21,998 nt of DNA, taken from positions 1-21,998 of the forward strand of contig JAHIEN010000006.1 in the NCBI GenBank assembly GCA_018901615.1, written 5' to 3'. Shown piece after piece: positions 19,502-21,998 of this stretch. The position numbers and the translations under genes were made by a program. The stretch is from Candidatus Omnitrophota bacterium. GTDB taxonomy: Bacteria; Omnitrophota; Gorgyraeia; Gorgyraeales; Gorgyraeaceae. Below the pieces are notes generated by a model that had not been told where the DNA came from, searched no databases, and saw only the letters and a program-made list of their open reading frames with translations. How positions within the stretch are numbered: the first letter of the stretch is position 1; every line of letters begins with the position of its first letter.

Positions 19502-21391
19502 TCAAGTTGAAAAAGTGGCAGCTACGTCTCTTATCATCCTGCAATAAAGGTCAAACCCTACCTCTGTTATGTAGCCGTGCTGCTGGTGACCGAGAAGATT
19601 TCCCGCGCCCCTTATCTCCAGGTCCTCCATCGCTATCTTAAACCCTGACCCTAATTCCTTGTAGCGCTCAATGGCCTCGAGCCTTCTTTTTGATTCGCTG
19701 CTCACGTCCCTGCCCTTTGGCACGAGGAAATAAGCATACGCCTTGTTCCTGAACCTGCCGACCCTACCTTTCAGCTGATATAAATCCGCGAGTCCAAACA
19801 TGTCGGCGCGATTTACGATCAGTGTGTTGGCATTAGGGATATCTATCCCGGACTCTATTATAACCGTACACACAAGAACGTCAATATTTCCTTCTATAAA
19901 TTCTTTCATTACGTTTTCAAGTTCCTTTGGCCGCATCCTTCCGTGCGCAATGCTTACCCGCGCCGAAGGAACCAGCGTTGAAATCTTCGCCGCGATCTTA
20001 TCTATGCCTTCGATCCTGTTGTGAACAAAAAATACCTGGCCGTTTCTTTTTTTCTCCATGGAGATAGCCTTTTTCACAAGGACGTCGTGGTATTCCGCGA
20101 CAAATACCTCTACAGGCAGCCTGTCCTGCGGCGGCGTCTCTATTATAGACATGTCTTTTATGCTCATTAGCGACATGTATAGGGTCCTGGGTATAGGCGT
20201 TGCTGTCAAAGTCAATACATCTACCAGGAGCCGTATCTTTTTCAGTCTTTCCTTATCCTTTACGCCGAACCTCTGCTCTTCGTCTATAATAACGAGGCCC
20301 AGGTCCTTAAACTTTATATCCTTCCTTAAAATAGCATGGGTGCCTATCAATATATCCACTGCGCCGCTTTCGACGTCTTTCAGGATACTGCTGATCTGCC
20401 CCTTGGTCCTGAATCTGCATATAAATTCTGTCCTTACAGGGAAGTCTTTCATCCTGTTTTTAAACGTAATAAAGTGCTGTTCAGCCAATAACGTGGTCGG
20501 GACAAGCATGGCCATCTGTTTATTATCCATAACTGCCTTGAATGCCGCGCGCAAGGCAACCTCTGTTTTCCCATAGCCTACGTCTCCGCACAAAAGCCTG
20601 TCCATGGGCCTTTTTGATTCCATGTCACTTTTTACTTCCTTTACTGACCTGGCCTGGTCAGGGGTCTCCTTATATGAAAATCTTTTCTCGAATTCTTCCT
20701 GCCAGTCAGTATCTTTTAAAAAGGCGTAACCATCCAGCTTGCTGCGCATGGCGTTCATCTCCAATAACTCGAATACCATTGAATAAACACCTTTTCTGGC
20801 CCTTTCTTTTGTCTTGTTCCACGCCTTTCCGCCGAGTTTGTATATTTTGGGAGGTCTTTTATCAAAGCCCACGTATCGCTGTATAAGGTGCATCTCTTCT
20901 ATCGGCACATAAAGCTTATCGCCGTCAGAATATTCCATTACAATATGGTCTTTGTCCTCGCCTTTAAATTTGATCTTCTCAAAACCTTTGAAGATACCAA
21001 TGCCGTGGTCCACATGCACCACATAGTCATTTACGCGCAAGTCAATAAAAGATCCAAGCGGCGCCTTTTCGCCAAGGATTTCTTTTTTCAATCTCTTTTT
21101 CCTCGGATAGAGGCCAAGCTTTGGCAGTATTATTACCATGGCATGTTCTTCGAGAGGCTCACTGGAGGCTATGCTGAAACTCTTTATGGATTCTACTTGA
21201 TTGCCGGCTAGTTCAATGCGCACCGGGCCGTCAAAGGTAGGCGGGAATATGTCTATAATGCCTCCGCGCATGCTGAAATCTCCTGGCTCAGAGATACCAT
21301 CGCATCTTACATAGCCGTACGAGGCCAGGTCCCTGGCAAGGGCATTATAGTTTAAATTTTCTCCTTTGTAGATTTTGATAGATTGGAACAT
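19502..21391 (-). CDS. mfd: Short Mfd-like transcription-repair translocase
   Basis: A 629-residue protein; typical Mfd is about 1,100-1,150. Residues 1-90 match only the end of the UvrB-like region (YGYVRCDGISEPGDFSMRGGIIDIFPP). The RNA polymerase-interacting CarD-like domain is at 117-175 (VNDYVVHVDHGIGIFKG). The RecG-like motor follows: Walker A GDVGYGKTE (269-277), DEEQRFG (370-376), LTATPIPRTLYMS, CTVIIESGIDIPNANTLIV, QLKGRVGR, and LEIRGAGNLLGHQQHG. The protein ends soon after that motif, so the C-terminal regulatory domain D7 is absent, as are the UvrA-binding D2 and linker D3. The next gene follows the three stops TGA TAG TAG, and argS ends 24 bases upstream, so there is no room for the missing parts. 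It should still be able to push RNA polymerase, but the known route to UvrA is gone. Confidence 0.93.
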   Translation of the reverse strand: MFQSIKIYKGENLNYNALARDLASYGYVRCDGISEPGDFSMRGGIIDIFPPTFDGPVRIELAGNQVESIKSFSIASSEPLEEHAMVIILPKLGLYPRKKRLKKEILGEKAPLGSFIDLRVNDYVVHVDHGIGIFKGFEKIKFKGEDKDHIVMEYSDGDKLYVPIEEMHLIQRYVGFDKRPPKIYKLGGKAWNKTKERARKGVYSMVFELLEMNAMRSKLDGYAFLKDTDWQEEFEKRFSYKETPDQARSVKEVKSDMESKRPMDRLLCGDVGYGKTEVALRAAFKAVMDNKQMAMLVPTTLLAEQHFITFKNRMKDFPVRTEFICRFRTKGQISSILKDVESGAVDILIGTHAILRKDIKFKDLGLVIIDEEQRFGVKDKERLKKIRLLVDVLTLTATPIPRTLYMSLMSIKDMSIIETPPQDRLPVEVFVAEYHDVLVKKAISMEKKRNGQVFFVHNRIEGIDKIAAKISTLVPSARVSIAHGRMRPKELENVMKEFIEGNIDVLVCTVIIESGIDIPNANTLIVNRADMFGLADLYQLKGRVGRFRNKAYAYFLVPKGRDVSSESKRRLEAIERYKELGSGFKIAMEDLEIRGAGNLLGHQQHGYITEVGFDLYCRMIRDVAATFST

Positions 21392-21415
21392 TTGGGATAA
21401 GTTCAGGCAAATGAG

Positions 21416-21998
21416 TTACATCTTTTCCGGAGCTGCGACGCCTAAGAGCTTCAAACCACTGGAAAATACCGACCTTACAGCGTATATCAGCGAAATCCTT
21501 GCTCTTGTGACTTGCTTATCGTCTGTTATAAAGCGGTAAGAATCATAATAGGAATGAAATGCCCTGGCAAGGTCCTGCAGATACGACAGCAGTATAAACG
21601 GCTCCAGGTTTTTAGCCGAAGCCTTTATAATAGACGGGAAACTTATTAATACCTTGATAATACTTATCTCTTCTTCTTTGTCCAGGAGTCCGAGACATTT
21701 TGTATCTGGTTTTATATTGCCTGAAAAATTTATCGCGCTCGAGATACGGGCATGCGCGTACTGGATATAATAGACAGGATTATCCATGGTCTTTGCCTTT
21801 GCCAGCTCCAGATCAAAATCCAGATGGCTGTCAGTCTTCCTCATTATAAAAAAGAACCTGCCAGTATCTCTCCCGACTTCATCTATGACCTGCCTTAAGG
21901 TGATAAAGTCGCCTTCTCTAGTGGACATGCGCACAGGTTTTTTATCCCTGTACAATGTAACGAGCTGGGCTATCAAAATAGACAGCTTTTCTTTATCA
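21416..21998 (-). CDS. argS: Arginyl-tRNA synthetase, C-terminal part (5' end outside window)
   Basis: The frame is open to the right edge (about 194 codons visible). It matches the C-terminal third of class I ArgS: KKPVRMSTREGDFITLRQVIDEVG is the KMSKS-equivalent region, here RMSTR. RFFFIMRKTDSHLDFDLELA and NPVYYIQYAHARISS follow. The anticodon-binding DALR helical domain (LQDLARAFHSYYDSYRFI, RISLIYAVRSVFSSGLKLLGVAAPEKM) ends the protein in the usual way. It charges tRNAArg. The mfd gene starts 24 bases after its stop in the same frame and without a clear ribosome-binding site, so re-initiation is likely. Confidence 0.97.
   Translation of the reverse strand, partial: DKEKLSILIAQLVTLYRDKKPVRMSTREGDFITLRQVIDEVGRDTGRFFFIMRKTDSHLDFDLELAKAKTMDNPVYYIQYAHARISSAINFSGNIKPDTKCLGLLDKEEEISIIKVLISFPSIIKASAKNLEPFILLSYLQDLARAFHSYYDSYRFITDDKQVTRARISLIYAVRSVFSSGLKLLGVAAPEKM

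Noticed and set aside
20058..20576. 172-codon plus-strand open frame
   Set aside because: It is antisense to the conserved motor region of mfd, has no recognisable domain, and the minus-strand protein is certain.
19502..21391. mfd as a pseudogene or frameshifted fragment
   Set aside because: The frame is long, all motor motifs are intact, and intact genes adjoin both ends with no leftover Mfd sequence in any frame.

Overview
The window is one dense, unidirectional block: every credible gene lies on the minus strand, so transcription runs from high to low coordinates. It holds about 23 genes, no credible rRNA, tRNA, CRISPR array or transposase, and no gene-free stretch above 300 bases. The largest gap, 4345-4631, is full of hairpins. 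SurA, a type II secretion/type IV pilus module and exported repeat proteins point to a Gram-negative (diderm) bacterium. The Gat amidotransferase genes suggest indirect Asn/Gln-tRNA charging. A bactofilin carrying a DNA-binding domain, and paired exported proteins with a shared LRV motif after the signal peptide, remind me of Candidatus Omnitrophota-type genomes. That placement is a recollection, not a proof.

Layout in transcription order. (1) 21998-16422, core informational and envelope genes: 3' end of argS, an unusually small mfd, surA-like PPIase, a compact pdxA, ksgA, gatC. The order surA-pdxA-ksgA is the one known from E. coli. (2) 16422-10779: gatA, gatB and ctpA are joined by 1-4 base overlaps, then tsaD and an mgtC-like gene. 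(3) 10582-8972: a bactofilin fused to an excisionase-type helix-turn-helix, a small helix-turn-helix protein with a C-terminal membrane segment, and larB. (4) 8950-4632: two tandem GspE/PilB ATPases, then the pseudopilins GspG and GspH. No gspF platform gene is visible. (5) 4628-1: a doubtful 52-residue ORF in a hairpin cluster, a family 2 glycosyltransferase, a type IV pilin-like protein, an exported protein built of two MraZ-like units, and an exported transglutaminase-like/TPR protein cut by the window edge.

Most interesting points: the exported tandem MraZ-like protein with its own sigma70-type promoter; the bactofilin-HTH plus HTH-membrane pair, which could link a cytoskeletal polymer, DNA and membrane; an Mfd reduced to its RNA polymerase-binding and translocase core; a decamer tandem repeat that carries the start codon of gspG; and several families of intergenic palindromes, one with perfect TTATCCACA (DnaA-box) words. 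All functional statements are by motif recognition; no database search was run.
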